Assembly (NCBI GenBank): GCA_016192065.1
Contig: JACPUX010000072.1
Location: 124,001-188,000, forward strand
Length of the DNA: 64,000 bases
Source: Betaproteobacteria bacterium
GTDB lineage: Bacteria; Pseudomonadota; Gammaproteobacteria; Burkholderiales; Casimicrobiaceae
Direction: 5' to 3'
Under the pieces are notes generated by a model that saw only the letters and a program-made list of their open reading frames with translations, was not told the origin of the DNA and searched no databases. Positions 35,313 through 44,043 of the stretch are shown here, one piece after another (the first letter of the stretch is position 1; the number at the start of each line of letters is the position of its first letter). The position numbers and the translations under genes were made by a program.

Positions 35313-35936
35313 ATGCCTCGTCGTGTGCCCGGTCCTCCTCCCTCGCCGCCCTCCAGCGAAGCCCGTCAGCGCTGGCTGGAGGCGGGGCTCGAAGCCCTGA
35401 CGGCGGGCGGGCTGGAGGCGCTGCGCATCGAGCCGATCGCGAAGCGAATCGGGCTCACCAAGGGTTCCTTTTATCACCACTTCGCGTCGCGCGAGGCGTA
35501 TGTCGAGGCACTGCTCGAACATTGGGAGGCGCGCAGTACGCGGCGCATCATCGAGCTGGCGGAGGCGGCACCGAGCCTCGGGGCCAAGTACGACCGCGTC
35601 AATGCCTTGGCCGATGCGGTCGATCATCACCTGGAGATCGCCTTGCGGGGGCTGGTGCGACACGACGCGCGCATCGGTGCCATGGTGAACCGGGTGGACC
35701 GCCGGCGCATCGCCTACCTCGCGGCCTTGTCGCGGGATGGCGGGGCCGACGCCGCGCAAGCGCGCTTTCTCGCCGAGCTGGGCTACTTCGCCTTCGTCGG
35801 AGCACAGCATCTCAACCAACTGCCGCACCCGCCGCAATGGCACACGCGCATGCGGGCGCTGCTCACCGCCGGCGCGCGCGCGGCGCCGGCAGCCAGGCGC
35901 CCCACCCGAACGCCGAGCACTAGGAGCAGAACATGA
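35313..35936 (+). CDS. TetR family transcriptional regulator
   Basis: A 207-residue repressor. Residues about 18-65 form the TetR helix-turn-helix (ALRIEPIAKRIGLTKGSFYH followed by HFASREAYVEALLEHW). The rest is a ligand-binding helical domain ending in an Ala/Pro/Arg-rich tail. The start at ATG 35313 is fixed by the HTH position and by the promoter: the -10 box ends only 6 bp upstream and no Shine-Dalgarno site exists, so the message is probably leaderless. Its stop overlaps the next gene (ATGA), forming an operon with the PNPOx-like protein, which is the likely target along with its own promoter. The inducer is unknown. Confidence 0.9.
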   Translation: MPRRVPGPPPSPPSSEARQRWLEAGLEALTAGGLEALRIEPIAKRIGLTKGSFYHHFASREAYVEALLEHWEARSTRRIIELAEAAPSLGAKYDRVNALADAVDHHLEIALRGLVRHDARIGAMVNRVDRRRIAYLAALSRDGGADAAQARFLAELGYFAFVGAQHLNQLPHPPQWHTRMRALLTAGARAAPAARRPTRTPSTRSRT

Positions 35937-36412
35937 TCCTCACCGAACGTCAGTGGCAGGGCATTCGCCAGACCGTCGCCCGCGCCGGCTTCTGCGCCGT
36001 GGCGAGTGTCAACGCCGATGGCTCGCCGCATCTCACGCCCATTGGCTCGGTGTGGCTCGAAAAGCAGCCGGGCAAGGCGATGCTGTTCCAGCGCTTCACG
36101 CGTCAGTTGCCCGAAAACGCCCAAAGCGATGATCGCGTTTGTCTGCTGGCTACACGCAATGATGCCTGGTTCTGGATCAAGGCGCTGCTGCGTGGCCGCT
36201 TCGACGCACCACCGGGCGTGCGCATCGTCGCTCGCCTCGGCCCACCACGCCCGGCGCGGCCAGAGGAGATCGCGCGCTTCCATGGGCGCATGAGCATCTT
36301 TCGCTGGACCCGTGGCTTTCGCCTATTGTGGGCCGACCTGCGGGTAGCGCGCGACCTTTCCATTGAGAGCGTGCTCCCGGTGAAAATCGGCCCGGTGAGC
36401 GAGCACGGGTGA
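35933..36412 (+). CDS. Pyridoxamine 5'-phosphate oxidase-like (split-barrel flavin) protein
   Basis: A 159-residue protein with the FMN-binding split barrel fold of the PNPOx-like superfamily: the first strands ARAGFCAVASVNADGSPHLT and PIGSVWLEKQPGKAMLFQRF are typical. Members reduce or oxidise small molecules, bind heme or F420, or only bind flavin, so the exact reaction cannot be stated. It overlaps the upstream TetR gene by 4 bp and has its own ribosome site (TAGGAG). Being the only partner of a self-regulated TetR suggests a detoxification or stress role. Confidence 0.8.
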   Translation: MILTERQWQGIRQTVARAGFCAVASVNADGSPHLTPIGSVWLEKQPGKAMLFQRFTRQLPENAQSDDRVCLLATRNDAWFWIKALLRGRFDAPPGVRIVARLGPPRPARPEEIARFHGRMSIFRWTRGFRLLWADLRVARDLSIESVLPVKIGPVSEHG

Positions 36413-36493
36413 CACCACCGCCCGCGGCCCCAACCCGCCGTATCGCCGTCGGCAAGGGCCAGACCCACCCTTCTACCTCAGCCCAGGAAGACC

Positions 36494-37285
36494 ATGAACG
36501 ACGCCATCTTGCTCGAACGCCACGGGGCGCTCGCCACTCTGACTCTGAATCGCCCGGAATCCCTGAATGCCCTCGACTTCAGCATGATGCAGGCCTTCGT
36601 GGCGCGCAGCCATGAAATCGCCGCCGACCGCAGTTTGCGCTGCGTGATTCTGCGTGGCGCCGGGGCGCACTTCATGGCGGGCGGCGATTTGCGCACCTTT
36701 GCCACTCAGCTCGGCATGCCGCCCGCGGAGCGCCAGGCGGCATTCACCAAGACCGTGGACGACTTGCATGCGGCCATCGAAATGCTACGCCGCATGCCGC
36801 AGATCGTCATCGCCAGCGTGCATGGCGCGGTCGCGGGTTTCGGTCTGAGCCTGATGTCCTGCTGCGATCTGGCGGTGGCCGCGGAAGAGAGCTATTTCAC
36901 TTCGGCTTATCGCCACATCGGCCTGACGCCGGATGGCGGCGGCACCTATTTTCTGCCCCGCCTCGTGGGCTTGAAGAAAGCCATGGAGATCATGCTCCTG
37001 GGCGAACGCTTCAACGCCGCCGAAGCCTTGCGCCTGGGGCTAGTCAACCGCGTGGTGCCCCAGACCGAGCTGGCCGCCGCCACCGAGGCGCTGGCCCAGG
37101 GCATTCTGAGCGGGCCTTTTGCCGCGCTATCCGGCGCCAAGCGCCTGCTCAACCAGTCCCTTGAAGCGCGCATGAGTGAACAACTGCACGCCGAGGCGCT
37201 GTCATTCGGCGCTTGCACCGCCACTCGCGACTTCGCCGAAGGCATCCAGGCTTTCCTGGAAAAGCGCCCGGCCAAGTTTGATTGA
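36494..37285 (+). CDS. Enoyl-CoA hydratase/isomerase family protein (PaaG-like)
   Basis: A 263-residue crotonase-fold enzyme. The CoA-binding/oxyanion-hole region is RGAGAHFMAGGDLRTFATQL and the second loop is GAVAGFGLSLMSCCDLAVAA. At the position where hydratases keep the second glutamate it has GLTPDGGGTYFLPRLVGLKK, the aspartate-containing pattern seen in PaaG-type 1,2-epoxyphenylacetyl-CoA isomerases and related delta-3,delta-2 isomerases. That favours isomerase over hydratase, but the substrate is not determined. It has its own SD (AGGAAG) and is followed after 22 bp by the SDR gene. Confidence 0.88.
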   Translation: MNDAILLERHGALATLTLNRPESLNALDFSMMQAFVARSHEIAADRSLRCVILRGAGAHFMAGGDLRTFATQLGMPPAERQAAFTKTVDDLHAAIEMLRRMPQIVIASVHGAVAGFGLSLMSCCDLAVAAEESYFTSAYRHIGLTPDGGGTYFLPRLVGLKKAMEIMLLGERFNAAEALRLGLVNRVVPQTELAAATEALAQGILSGPFAALSGAKRLLNQSLEARMSEQLHAEALSFGACTATRDFAEGIQAFLEKRPAKFD

Positions 37286-37307
37286 ACCCTTCGCTTTGGA
37301 CCCCGAC

Positions 37308-38132
37308 ATGCCCATGAACACTCTGCACGGCAAGACTCTTTTCATCACCGGCGGCAGCCGCGGCATCGGCCTCGCCATCGCTTTGCGCGCGGCCCGCGAC
37401 GGCGCCAACATCGTCATCGCCGCCAAGACCGCGGAACCCAATCCCAAATTGCCGGGCACCATCTTCAGCGCCGCCGCGGAAATCGAAGCCGCCGGTGGCC
37501 AAGCGCTACCCCTGCAAGTGGACATCCGCGACGAAGCCCAGGTGGTCGCGGCGGTGGAAGCTGCCGCAAGGCGGTTCGGCGGCATCGACATTCTGGTGAA
37601 CAACGCCAGCGCCATCAGCCTCACCGACACCGCCACCACACCGATGAAGCGCTTCGATCTGATGTTCGGCGTGAACGTGCGCGGCACCTTCTTGTGTTCG
37701 CAAGCCTGCCTGGCGCACCTGCGGCGCGCCGCCAATCCGCACATCCTCACCCTGTCGCCGCCCCTGGACATGCAGGCCAAGTGGTTCGCGCCGCATGTGG
37801 CCTACACCATGGCCAAGTTCGGCATGAGCGAGTGTGTGCTGGGCATGGCCGAGGAGTTTCGCGCCGCGGGCATCGCCGTGAATGCGCTGTGGCCGCGCAC
37901 GGTGATTCACACCGCGGCCTTGGCGATGATTCCCGGCGTCGAGGCCAAATTCTGCCGCAAGCCGGAAATCATGGCCGATGCGGCCCACGCCGTGCTGACA
38001 CGGCCAGCGCGGGAATACACGGGGCAGTTCCTGATCGATGAAGACGTGCTCAAGGCGGCAGGCAGGAGCGACTTGTCCGGTTACGCCGTGGCGCCGGGGC
38101 AGCCGCTGTTGCCGGATCTATTCTTGGATTAA
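37308..38132 (+). CDS. SDR family oxidoreductase (HSDL2-like)
   Basis: A 274-residue short-chain dehydrogenase. The cofactor motif is TGGSRGIGLAIALRAARDG, followed by AAKTAEPNPKLPGTI, which is specific to hydroxysteroid dehydrogenase-like protein 2 (HSDL2) relatives. NNAS and the catalytic YTMAK (Tyr and Lys) are present, with serine in ILTLSPPLDMQ. The start is ATG 37308 or 37314 (MPMNTLHGKT); upstream frame belongs to the preceding gene. It probably acts on fatty acyl or other CoA-linked intermediates with its crotonase-fold neighbour, which is inference from position. Confidence 0.9.
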   Translation: MPMNTLHGKTLFITGGSRGIGLAIALRAARDGANIVIAAKTAEPNPKLPGTIFSAAAEIEAAGGQALPLQVDIRDEAQVVAAVEAAARRFGGIDILVNNASAISLTDTATTPMKRFDLMFGVNVRGTFLCSQACLAHLRRAANPHILTLSPPLDMQAKWFAPHVAYTMAKFGMSECVLGMAEEFRAAGIAVNALWPRTVIHTAALAMIPGVEAKFCRKPEIMADAAHAVLTRPAREYTGQFLIDEDVLKAAGRSDLSGYAVAPGQPLLPDLFLD

Positions 38133-38155
38133 ACGCCGCTGCGGCGGTTGCCGTG

Positions 38156-38190
38156 GTAGTGGATTCGCTCTGCGCGCTAAATCCACCCCA
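38156..38190 (+). repeat. REP-like dispersed repeat
   Basis: The stretch has GTAGTGGATTCGC facing GCGCTAAATCCACC, so its arms are largely complementary, and its ends match the copies at 22148-22185 and 22311-22346. It sits in the 154-bp gap between converging SDR and rluB genes, where it may also help end transcription. Confidence 0.45.
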
Positions 38191-38286
38191 CATCTTGACC
38201 CACCTTACACCTGCACGGCCAATCAACCGAACAACTTGAACCATCGACAACGCGGATGATCCGTCGCAACGGCAGCGAACGCTTGC

Positions 38287-39504
38287 TCAGGATTCTTCCG
38301 GCGGCGTTTCGATCTTGCGCCGCGGCTTTTTCACCACGATGGTCACTTTGCGTGGCACGGGTTTGCGTTCCTCATCGGCGAAGCGCGCTTCACGCAGTGG
38401 GTTGATGCCTTCGCCGCCGGGTTTGCGCTTGCGCGCCCCGCGCCCTTTCGCGACATTGCCGTTGGGCTGGGCGGGCAGGCCAGTGCGCCGCCGCCCGCCC
38501 GGTTTGGCGGCCGGGGGGCCGCCCTTGGAACGCGGTTTGGCCGGTGGCACGGCCCGCTCCTGGTGCTCCTGCAGAGCGCGGTTGCGCGCCTTGCGCCGCA
38601 GCAAGCCACTGCCTCGGCGCGACTTGGGCTGCAGCTCGGAATTGGGGCCGCGATCGGGCAGCGCCGCGTTGATCATTTCCGGCGTCGGCTCGGCAATGCG
38701 GGCGTCGAAGTTGCCATCGATGTCTTCGCCGACCTCGTCACCATGGTCTTCGCTGCGCTCAGTATTGATTTCGACTTCACGCATCAGCAGGCGCACTTCG
38801 TCGGACTTGAGCTCCTGGATCTGGCCTCGCTTCAATTGCGGCGGCAGTACCACTGGACCGTAGCGGGTGCGCAAGAGGCGCGTCACTTCGAGGCCCACGG
38901 CCTCGAAGATGCGCCGAATTTCGCGATTGCGTCCCTCCGAAAGGGTGGTCTTGTACCAGTGGTTGGTGCCCTCGCCACCGGCATCCACCAGCGACAACAG
39001 GCGCGCTTCGCCATCTTCGAGCATGATGCCTTGCAGCAGTCGGTCGGCAGTTTCCTGGCCGAGTTCGCCGTGCAGGCGCACCGCGTATTCGCGCTCGATC
39101 TCGTAGCGCGGGTGCATGAGCTGATTGGCGAGCTCGCCCGAGGTGGTGAAGATCAGCAGCCCTTCGGTATTGAAATCGAGCCGGCCGACCGCGATCCAGC
39201 GCGCCCCGCCGATGCGCGGCAGGTTGTCGAAGACCGTGGGACGGCCTTCAGGATCGTCGCGCGAGACGATTTCTCCGGACGGCTTGTGATAGAGCAACAC
39301 CCGCGGCTCGCGGGTCGCCCAGCGCAATTGGATGAGCTTGCCGTTAACCCGAACTTGATCACCCGGACCGACTTTCTGGCCAATTTCGGCGGGCTCGCGG
39401 TTCACGGTCACGCGCCCAGCGATGATCATTTCTTCCATCGCGCGGCGCGAGCCGAAACCGCACTGCGCCATCAGCTTATGCAGGCGCTGCGGCTCGGTGA
39501 GCAC
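38287..39504 (-). CDS. rluB: 23S rRNA pseudouridine synthase RluB
   Basis: RsuA/RluB-family enzyme that modifies 23S rRNA at the position equivalent to U2605. An S4 RNA-binding domain opens the protein ([20 protein letters not shown]), and the catalytic aspartate is in [20 protein letters not shown], followed by [20 protein letters not shown]. After residue 250 a long Lys/Arg/Pro/Gly-rich tail of about 150 residues ends the protein, as in many betaproteobacterial RluB. I place the start at GTG 39504, just after scpB ends. An ATG at 39636 would lie deep in scpB. The GTG has GAGGAG immediately upstream with almost no spacing, so the start is not certain. Confidence 0.92.
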   Translation of the reverse strand: MLTEPQRLHKLMAQCGFGSRRAMEEMIIAGRVTVNREPAEIGQKVGPGDQVRVNGKLIQLRWATREPRVLLYHKPSGEIVSRDDPEGRPTVFDNLPRIGGARWIAVGRLDFNTEGLLIFTTSGELANQLMHPRYEIEREYAVRLHGELGQETADRLLQGIMLEDGEARLLSLVDAGGEGTNHWYKTTLSEGRNREIRRIFEAVGLEVTRLLRTRYGPVVLPPQLKRGQIQELKSDEVRLLMREVEINTERSEDHGDEVGEDIDGNFDARIAEPTPEMINAALPDRGPNSELQPKSRRGSGLLRRKARNRALQEHQERAVPPAKPRSKGGPPAAKPGGRRRTGLPAQPNGNVAKGRGARKRKPGGEGINPLREARFADEERKPVPRKVTIVVKKPRRKIETPPEES

Positions 39505-39508
39505 CTCC

Positions 39509-40177
39509 TCAGTGGAGCGTTTGGCTGGGCGCTTGAGGTTGGGTTGGGCCGAGCGGCTGCGGCGCGTCGTCGGCGATGGCGCCGAGGAGTGGGCTCGCAA
39601 GCGATTGCTCGACTTCGGCGGCCTTGGTGGGGGCATCGGGTTGCTCCAGGAGATTCGCGGGATCGAGGTCCGCGAGCGGGGGTAGCTCAGCGATCGAGCG
39701 CAAGCTCAAGTCGTCGAGAAACCGTTTGGTGGTGGCGTACAAGGCTGGCCGGCCGGGAGTTTCCCGGTGGCCCACGGTTTCAATCCATTGCCGGTCCTCA
39801 AGCGTCTTGACCACGTTGCTGGACACGCTCACGCCGCGTATGGCTTCGATCTCGCCGCGCGTGACCGGCTGCCGATAGGCGATGATGGCAAGGGTTTCCA
39901 TCACCGCCCGGGAATACTTCGGGGGTTTCTCCGGGGTAAGCCGGTCGAGGTATTCCTGCAACTCGGGCTTGGCCTGGAAGCGCCAACCGCTGGCCACCTG
40001 TTCGAGGCGAACCAATCGCTCGGACCAATCGCCGCGCAGGTCTTCCAGCAGCCGTCGCACCAGGTCGGGCTCCAGCGGCGGGTCGAACAGTTGTCCCAGC
40101 AGTTCGGCTTGCAGGGGCTCGCCGCTTGCCAGCAACGCCGCTTCAAGCACCGACTTGACGTGTTTCAGTTCATCCAT
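39509..40177 (-). CDS. scpB: Segregation and condensation protein B
   Basis: Kleisin-interacting subunit of the Smc-ScpAB condensin. The 222-residue product contains two winged-helix domains: the first covers about residues 8-80 ([20 protein letters not shown]) and the second about 95-170 ([20 protein letters not shown], then [20 protein letters not shown]). The C-terminus is Pro/Gln-rich. It follows scpA by 50 bp and precedes rluB, the standard order scpA-scpB-rluB. Confidence 0.95.
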   Translation of the reverse strand: MDELKHVKSVLEAALLASGEPLQAELLGQLFDPPLEPDLVRRLLEDLRGDWSERLVRLEQVASGWRFQAKPELQEYLDRLTPEKPPKYSRAVMETLAIIAYRQPVTRGEIEAIRGVSVSSNVVKTLEDRQWIETVGHRETPGRPALYATTKRFLDDLSLRSIAELPPLADLDPANLLEQPDAPTKAAEVEQSLASPLLGAIADDAPQPLGPTQPQAPSQTLH

Positions 40178-40227
40178 GATTCCCCATGGGCGCGACTTCC
40201 AATTCTTCTGGCGCGCGCAATTTGCGT

Positions 40228-41073
40228 TCAGGCTACCTGAGGCAAGGGCTCGAGTTTCAATTGCACGTAGATGGCGGCAAAGGGTTCCGCCTGCACGACA
40301 TCGACCAAACCTTCCTTGGCGAGCTCGAGGATCGACAGAAAGGTCACCACCAATTGCGGCACCGTCGCGTGTTCGGCAAAAAGGCGGATGAACTCAACGA
40401 AGCCGCCGGCTTCCAGCGCTTTCAGCACCCGGATCATCTGGGCTCGCACGGAGAGCTGTTCGCGGGTGATCAGATGGTGGCGATTGGCGCTGGCCCGCGC
40501 GATCAGCCCTGCCCACGCCGCCTTGAGATCTTCGGCATGAACCTCGGGGAGGCGCGCACCGGCCACCCGCTCGAACCACACTTGGGCGACGGCAAAGTCG
40601 CGTTCCACCAAGGGATGCTCGTCCAGGCCGCGGGCGGCGAGCTTCATTTGTTCGTATTCTAGCAGGCGCCGGACCAATTCGGCACGCGGATCTTGATCGT
40701 CGCTGGCAAGGCTGGCTGGCCGCGGCAGCAGCATGCGCGATTTGATCTCGATGAGCATGGCGGCCATAAGCAGGTATTCGGCCGCCAACTCAAGCTGGCT
40801 CTGGCCCATGATCTCGACGTAACTCAAGTATTGGCGTGTGAGTTCGGCCATGGGAATGTCGAGCACATCGAGGTTCTGCTTGCGGATGAGATAGAGCAAA
40901 AGGTCCAGCGGACCCTCGAAAGTCTCCAGAAAGACTTCCAGCGCCTCGGGCGGGATGTAGAGGTCGGTGGGCATCTGGAGCAGCGGCTCGCCGCGCACCC
41001 GCGCCAGCGGATGGGGGGGCATCTCGCCCGGCGCCACCGGCAGAATTTCGTCAGGCACTACGTCCAGTTCCAT
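40228..41073 (-). CDS. scpA: Segregation and condensation protein A
   Basis: Kleisin of the bacterial condensin, 281 residues. The N-terminal core FEGPLDLLLYLIRKQNLDVL followed by DIPMAELTRQYLSYVEIMGQ and LAAEYLLMAAMLIEIKSRML is the ScpA signature that binds the Smc neck and ScpB. A C-terminal winged helix (VVTFLSILELAKEGLVDVVQ) binds the Smc head. About 40 extra residues precede the core (from ATG 41073). It starts 14 bp after trpS ends and is probably co-transcribed with it. Confidence 0.95.
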   Translation of the reverse strand: MELDVVPDEILPVAPGEMPPHPLARVRGEPLLQMPTDLYIPPEALEVFLETFEGPLDLLLYLIRKQNLDVLDIPMAELTRQYLSYVEIMGQSQLELAAEYLLMAAMLIEIKSRMLLPRPASLASDDQDPRAELVRRLLEYEQMKLAARGLDEHPLVERDFAVAQVWFERVAGARLPEVHAEDLKAAWAGLIARASANRHHLITREQLSVRAQMIRVLKALEAGGFVEFIRLFAEHATVPQLVVTFLSILELAKEGLVDVVQAEPFAAIYVQLKLEPLPQVA

Positions 41074-41087
41074 TGCCGCGCGGGCGC

Positions 41088-42290
41088 CTAGGTGTAGGAG
41101 AGGCCCATGGCCTCGCGCACGTCGCGCATGGTCTCGCCCGCCAGCTTGCGCGCGCGCTCGCAGCCGTCGGCGATGATGCTGCGCACCAGCGAGGGGTCGT
41201 CCAGATAAGGCTGCACCCGTTCATGCATGGGCGCCTGTTCGGCGATGATGGCGTCGATCACCGGCTGCTTGCATTCCAAACAGCCGATGCCGGCGCTGCG
41301 ACAGCCCTCTTGCACCCATTGCTGCGTCTTGTCGTCGGAATAGATCTTGTGAAAGGGCCAGACCGGACATTTCTCTGGATCCCCCGGATCGTTGCGCCGC
41401 ACCCGGGCGGGATCGGTGGGCATGGTGCGTACCTTGCGCGTGATCACCTCCGGCGCCTCGCGCAGAAAGATCGAGTTGTTGTAGGACTTGGACATCTTCT
41501 GCCCGTCCAGGCCCGGCACCTTGGCGGTCTCGGTCAGGAGCGCCTGGGGTTCGGGCAGGATTACCCGCCGTGAACCCTCCAGATAGCCGAAGAGCCGTTC
41601 CTTGTCGCCCATGCTCAGGTTCTGCGCCTCGTCGAGCAGTTCCCGCGCCGACCCCAGCGCCACCTCGTCGCCCTCCTGCTGGAACGCGGTGCGCAGTTGC
41701 TCGTAGAGCTTGGCTTTTTTCGATCCAAGCTTCTTCACCGCCGCCTGGGCTTTCTGCTCGAACCCGGGTTCGCGGCCGTAAATGAAATTGAAGCGCCGGG
41801 CGATTTCGCGGGTGATCTCCAGATGCGAGACCTGATCCTCGCCCACCGGCACCATGTTGGCGCGGTAAATCAGGATGTCGGCCGACTGCATCAGCGGATA
41901 GCCCAGAAAGCCGAAGGTAGACAGATCTTTGTCGGAGAGCTTCTGCTGCTGATCCTTGTAGGTCGGCACCCGCTCCAGCCAGCCCACAGGCGTGATCATG
42001 CCCAGGAGCAGCGTGAGTTCGGCGTGCTCGGGTACCCGCGACTGGATGAACAGCGTGGCGCGCGCCGGGTCCAGCCCGGCGGCGAGCCAGTCGATGATCA
42101 TTTCCCAGACCGATTCCTCGATCACCTCGGCGGACTCATAGTGCGTGGTGAGCGCATGCCAGTCGGCGACGAAAAACAGGCACTCGTATTCTTCCTGGAG
42201 GCGAATCCAGTTTTTCAGCGCACCGTGGTAATGGCCGATGTGCATGCGGCCGGTGGGACGCATGCCGGAGAGGACGCGATTGGCGAACAT
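41088..42290 (-). CDS. trpS: Tryptophan--tRNA ligase
   Basis: Class I aminoacyl-tRNA synthetase of 400 residues. The HIGH-equivalent motif is RPTGRMHIGHYHGALKNWI and the KMSKS-equivalent is DGQKMSKSYNNSIFL. The protein is longer than E. coli TrpS (334) because of an insertion between about residues 185 and 250 (FEQKAQAAVKKLGSKKAKLY and following), a form common in betaproteobacteria. Its ATG is 4 bp after the M50 protease stop, so translational coupling is likely. It is part of the YciO-M50-trpS-scpA-scpB-rluB cluster. Confidence 0.96.
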   Translation of the reverse strand: MFANRVLSGMRPTGRMHIGHYHGALKNWIRLQEEYECLFFVADWHALTTHYESAEVIEESVWEMIIDWLAAGLDPARATLFIQSRVPEHAELTLLLGMITPVGWLERVPTYKDQQQKLSDKDLSTFGFLGYPLMQSADILIYRANMVPVGEDQVSHLEITREIARRFNFIYGREPGFEQKAQAAVKKLGSKKAKLYEQLRTAFQQEGDEVALGSARELLDEAQNLSMGDKERLFGYLEGSRRVILPEPQALLTETAKVPGLDGQKMSKSYNNSIFLREAPEVITRKVRTMPTDPARVRRNDPGDPEKCPVWPFHKIYSDDKTQQWVQEGCRSAGIGCLECKQPVIDAIIAEQAPMHERVQPYLDDPSLVRSIIADGCERARKLAGETMRDVREAMGLSYT

Positions 42291-42294
42291 GATT

Positions 42295-42951
42295 TCAGAA
42301 GTTGATGGGTCCGACGATAATACTGATCAGCCGCACCGCCGCGGCGGCCAGCGGCCAGAGCACGATGCCCAGGACATTGGTGGCCAGGAGCCCAATGACG
42401 ATGAACAAGCCATAGGGTTCGAGACGGCCGTAGGTCTCGGCGGCGCCTCGGGGCAAAAGGCTGTAGAGCAAGCGTCCGCCGTCCAAAGGCAGGATGGGCA
42501 GCAGATTGAGCGCCAGCAGCATGACATTGATCTCGACTCCGAACCCCGCCATGGTGGAAAGCGCCTGACTGGTACCCGCGCTCGCCTTGAGCAGCGCGGC
42601 CCAGGCGATCGCCATCAGGAGGTTGGCACCTGGACCGGCCGCGGCCACCCAGAACATGTCGCGCTTGGGGTGGCGCAAGTTGTTGAAATTCACCGGCACG
42701 GGCTTGGCCCAGCCGAAAATGAAGCCGCCCATGCCGGCCGCTTTGGAGAGCAGATACAGCGCCAGCGGCACGGCGATGGTACCCACCGGATCGATGTGTT
42801 TGAGCGGATTGGCCGTGACCCGCCCGAGCATGTAGGCGGTGGCGTCGCCGAACACCTTGGCGATGTAGCCATGCGCCGCCTCGTGCAGCGTGATCGCCAA
42901 TACCGCCGGCAGGGCGTAGAGCACCACGCCTTCGAGCAAGGAAACGTCCAT
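42295..42951 (-). CDS. Site-2 protease family (M50) membrane metalloprotease
   Basis: A 218-residue intramembrane zinc protease-like protein. The zinc motif HEAAH is in LAITLHEAAHGYIAKVFGDA inside the first hydrophobic segment, and the third ligand motif appears as LNLLPILPLDGGRLLYSLLP. Five to six hydrophobic segments are visible. Stand-alone relatives of this type are always near trpS in this class, but their substrate is unknown. A TAAAAT box (42961-42966, minus strand) ends 9 bp before the ATG and there is no Shine-Dalgarno site, so this message may also have a very short leader. Confidence 0.9.
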   Translation of the reverse strand: MDVSLLEGVVLYALPAVLAITLHEAAHGYIAKVFGDATAYMLGRVTANPLKHIDPVGTIAVPLALYLLSKAAGMGGFIFGWAKPVPVNFNNLRHPKRDMFWVAAAGPGANLLMAIAWAALLKASAGTSQALSTMAGFGVEINVMLLALNLLPILPLDGGRLLYSLLPRGAAETYGRLEPYGLFIVIGLLATNVLGIVLWPLAAAAVRLISIIVGPINF

Positions 42952-43257
42952 AAGCGGCGCATTTTAACCCAGAATGGCCCGGCCATCGTGGCGACTTGCG
43001 GGCGGTCCGCGGGGTACTGGCGCAGCCCGCGACATGGCGCGCCGCGCTGCCGGGCGTTACGCTCATGGCGGAGCCGAGCAAATCAAGATTGCTCATTCCG
43101 GAACAAGCTGGATTCCCGGAAGCGCAAGGCGCTGGGCACCGCCTTGCGCCGGCATAACGACCTTGATTGGTGATTCCCTGGAAAACCGGATTCCGGGAGT
43201 TTCCGCGAACGGGAAGCCAGCCCTCCCCCCGGTGTGGCGCCCTGGAGCAGTGTCTCC
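42952..43257. other. 306-bp intergenic region with palindromic repeat fragments
   Basis: I find no gene. From about 43085 to 43215 it contains repeated pieces of the ATTCCGG/GGATTCC type (ATTCCGGAACAAGCTGGATT, then ACCGGATTCCGGGAGTTTCC) and GCAAGGCGCTGGGC facing GCCTTGCGCC, consistent with decayed dispersed palindromic repeats. The part next to the M50 gene should hold its promoter. Confidence 0.55.
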
Positions 43258-43884
43258 TCAGGTCAAACCCAGCCGATCCGGCTCGCCCATGCCTCGCCGG
43301 GTGACCTCGGGCGGGTCCACCGCCAGATCGACCACGGTGGTCGGCGTCGTCGCGCAGGGGCCGCTGTCGATCACCAACTCCACCTGCGCCTCCAGACGTT
43401 CGCGAATGGCCTCGGCGCCGGTAAGCGGCTCATCGTCGCCAGGCAGAATCAAGGTAGCGGAAAGAATTGGTTCACCGAGTTCCGCAAGGAGCGCCTGCAC
43501 CACCGCGTGTTCCGGCACCCGCACTCCGATGGTGCTGCGCTTGGGATGCTGGAGGCGGCGCGGCACTTCGCGGGTGGCGGGCAGCAGAAAGGTGAAGCCC
43601 CCGGGTGTGCCCTGGCGCAGGATGCGGAACTGCCAGTTGTCGATGCGCGCATAACGCGCCACTTGCGCCAGGTCGCAACAGACCAGAGTGAGGTGATGCT
43701 TTTCATCGACGCCACGAATTTGGCGCAGGCGCCGCATCGAATCCGCGTCGCCGATATGGCAGCCCAGGGCATAGCAGGAATCGGTGGGATAGGCGATCAC
43801 CCCACCCTGGCGCAAGATCGCCACGGCCTGGCGAACGAGCCTGGCCTGGGGATTGTCTGGATGAATGTGAAAGTGCTGGGCCAT
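43258..43884 (-). CDS. yciO: L-threonylcarbamoyladenylate synthase-like protein (YciO/Sua5/YrdC family)
   Basis: A 208-residue YrdC-fold protein. The motif GGVIAYPTDSCYALGCHIGD, then RQIRGVDEKHHLTLVCCDLA and the later TIGVRVPEHAVVQALLAELG are those of the YciO subgroup. TsaC/Sua5 make threonylcarbamoyl-AMP for the universal t6A modification. YciO homologues share the fold but may have a different or weaker role. It lies upstream of the M50 protease in the conserved cluster. In relatives a PHP-type nuclease gene often precedes it; here that place is taken by a divergent LysR-type regulator. Confidence 0.9.
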   Translation of the reverse strand: MAQHFHIHPDNPQARLVRQAVAILRQGGVIAYPTDSCYALGCHIGDADSMRRLRQIRGVDEKHHLTLVCCDLAQVARYARIDNWQFRILRQGTPGGFTFLLPATREVPRRLQHPKRSTIGVRVPEHAVVQALLAELGEPILSATLILPGDDEPLTGAEAIRERLEAQVELVIDSGPCATTPTTVVDLAVDPPEVTRRGMGEPDRLGLT

Positions 43885-43959
43885 GTTGTATCAGGGGATC
43901 GCTGCTGGCGCGCCGCCGGCGTCGGCGCAAAAAACGGCCGGCGCGGCGCTCGCCACGGC

Positions 43960-43965
43960 TATAAT
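43960..43965 (+). promoter_or_regulatory. Putative -10 box (TATAAT) for the CysB-type regulator
   Basis: A perfect TATAAT 79 bp before ATG 44044, with transcription expected from about 43972. No recognisable -35 box is present, so an activator or extended contact may be needed. Confidence 0.45.
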
Positions 43966-44043
43966 GGCCGGCAATTGTAGCCGATTAAGCCCACCGCGCT
44001 TCAAGCGTGGTGATGCCGCCACCACTTCGCTCGCCTCAGGCCG

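Noticed and set aside
39505-39636. Longer RluB starting at ATG 39636.
   Set aside because: It would overlap 128 bp of scpB and adds a basic stretch not found before the S4 domain in the family.
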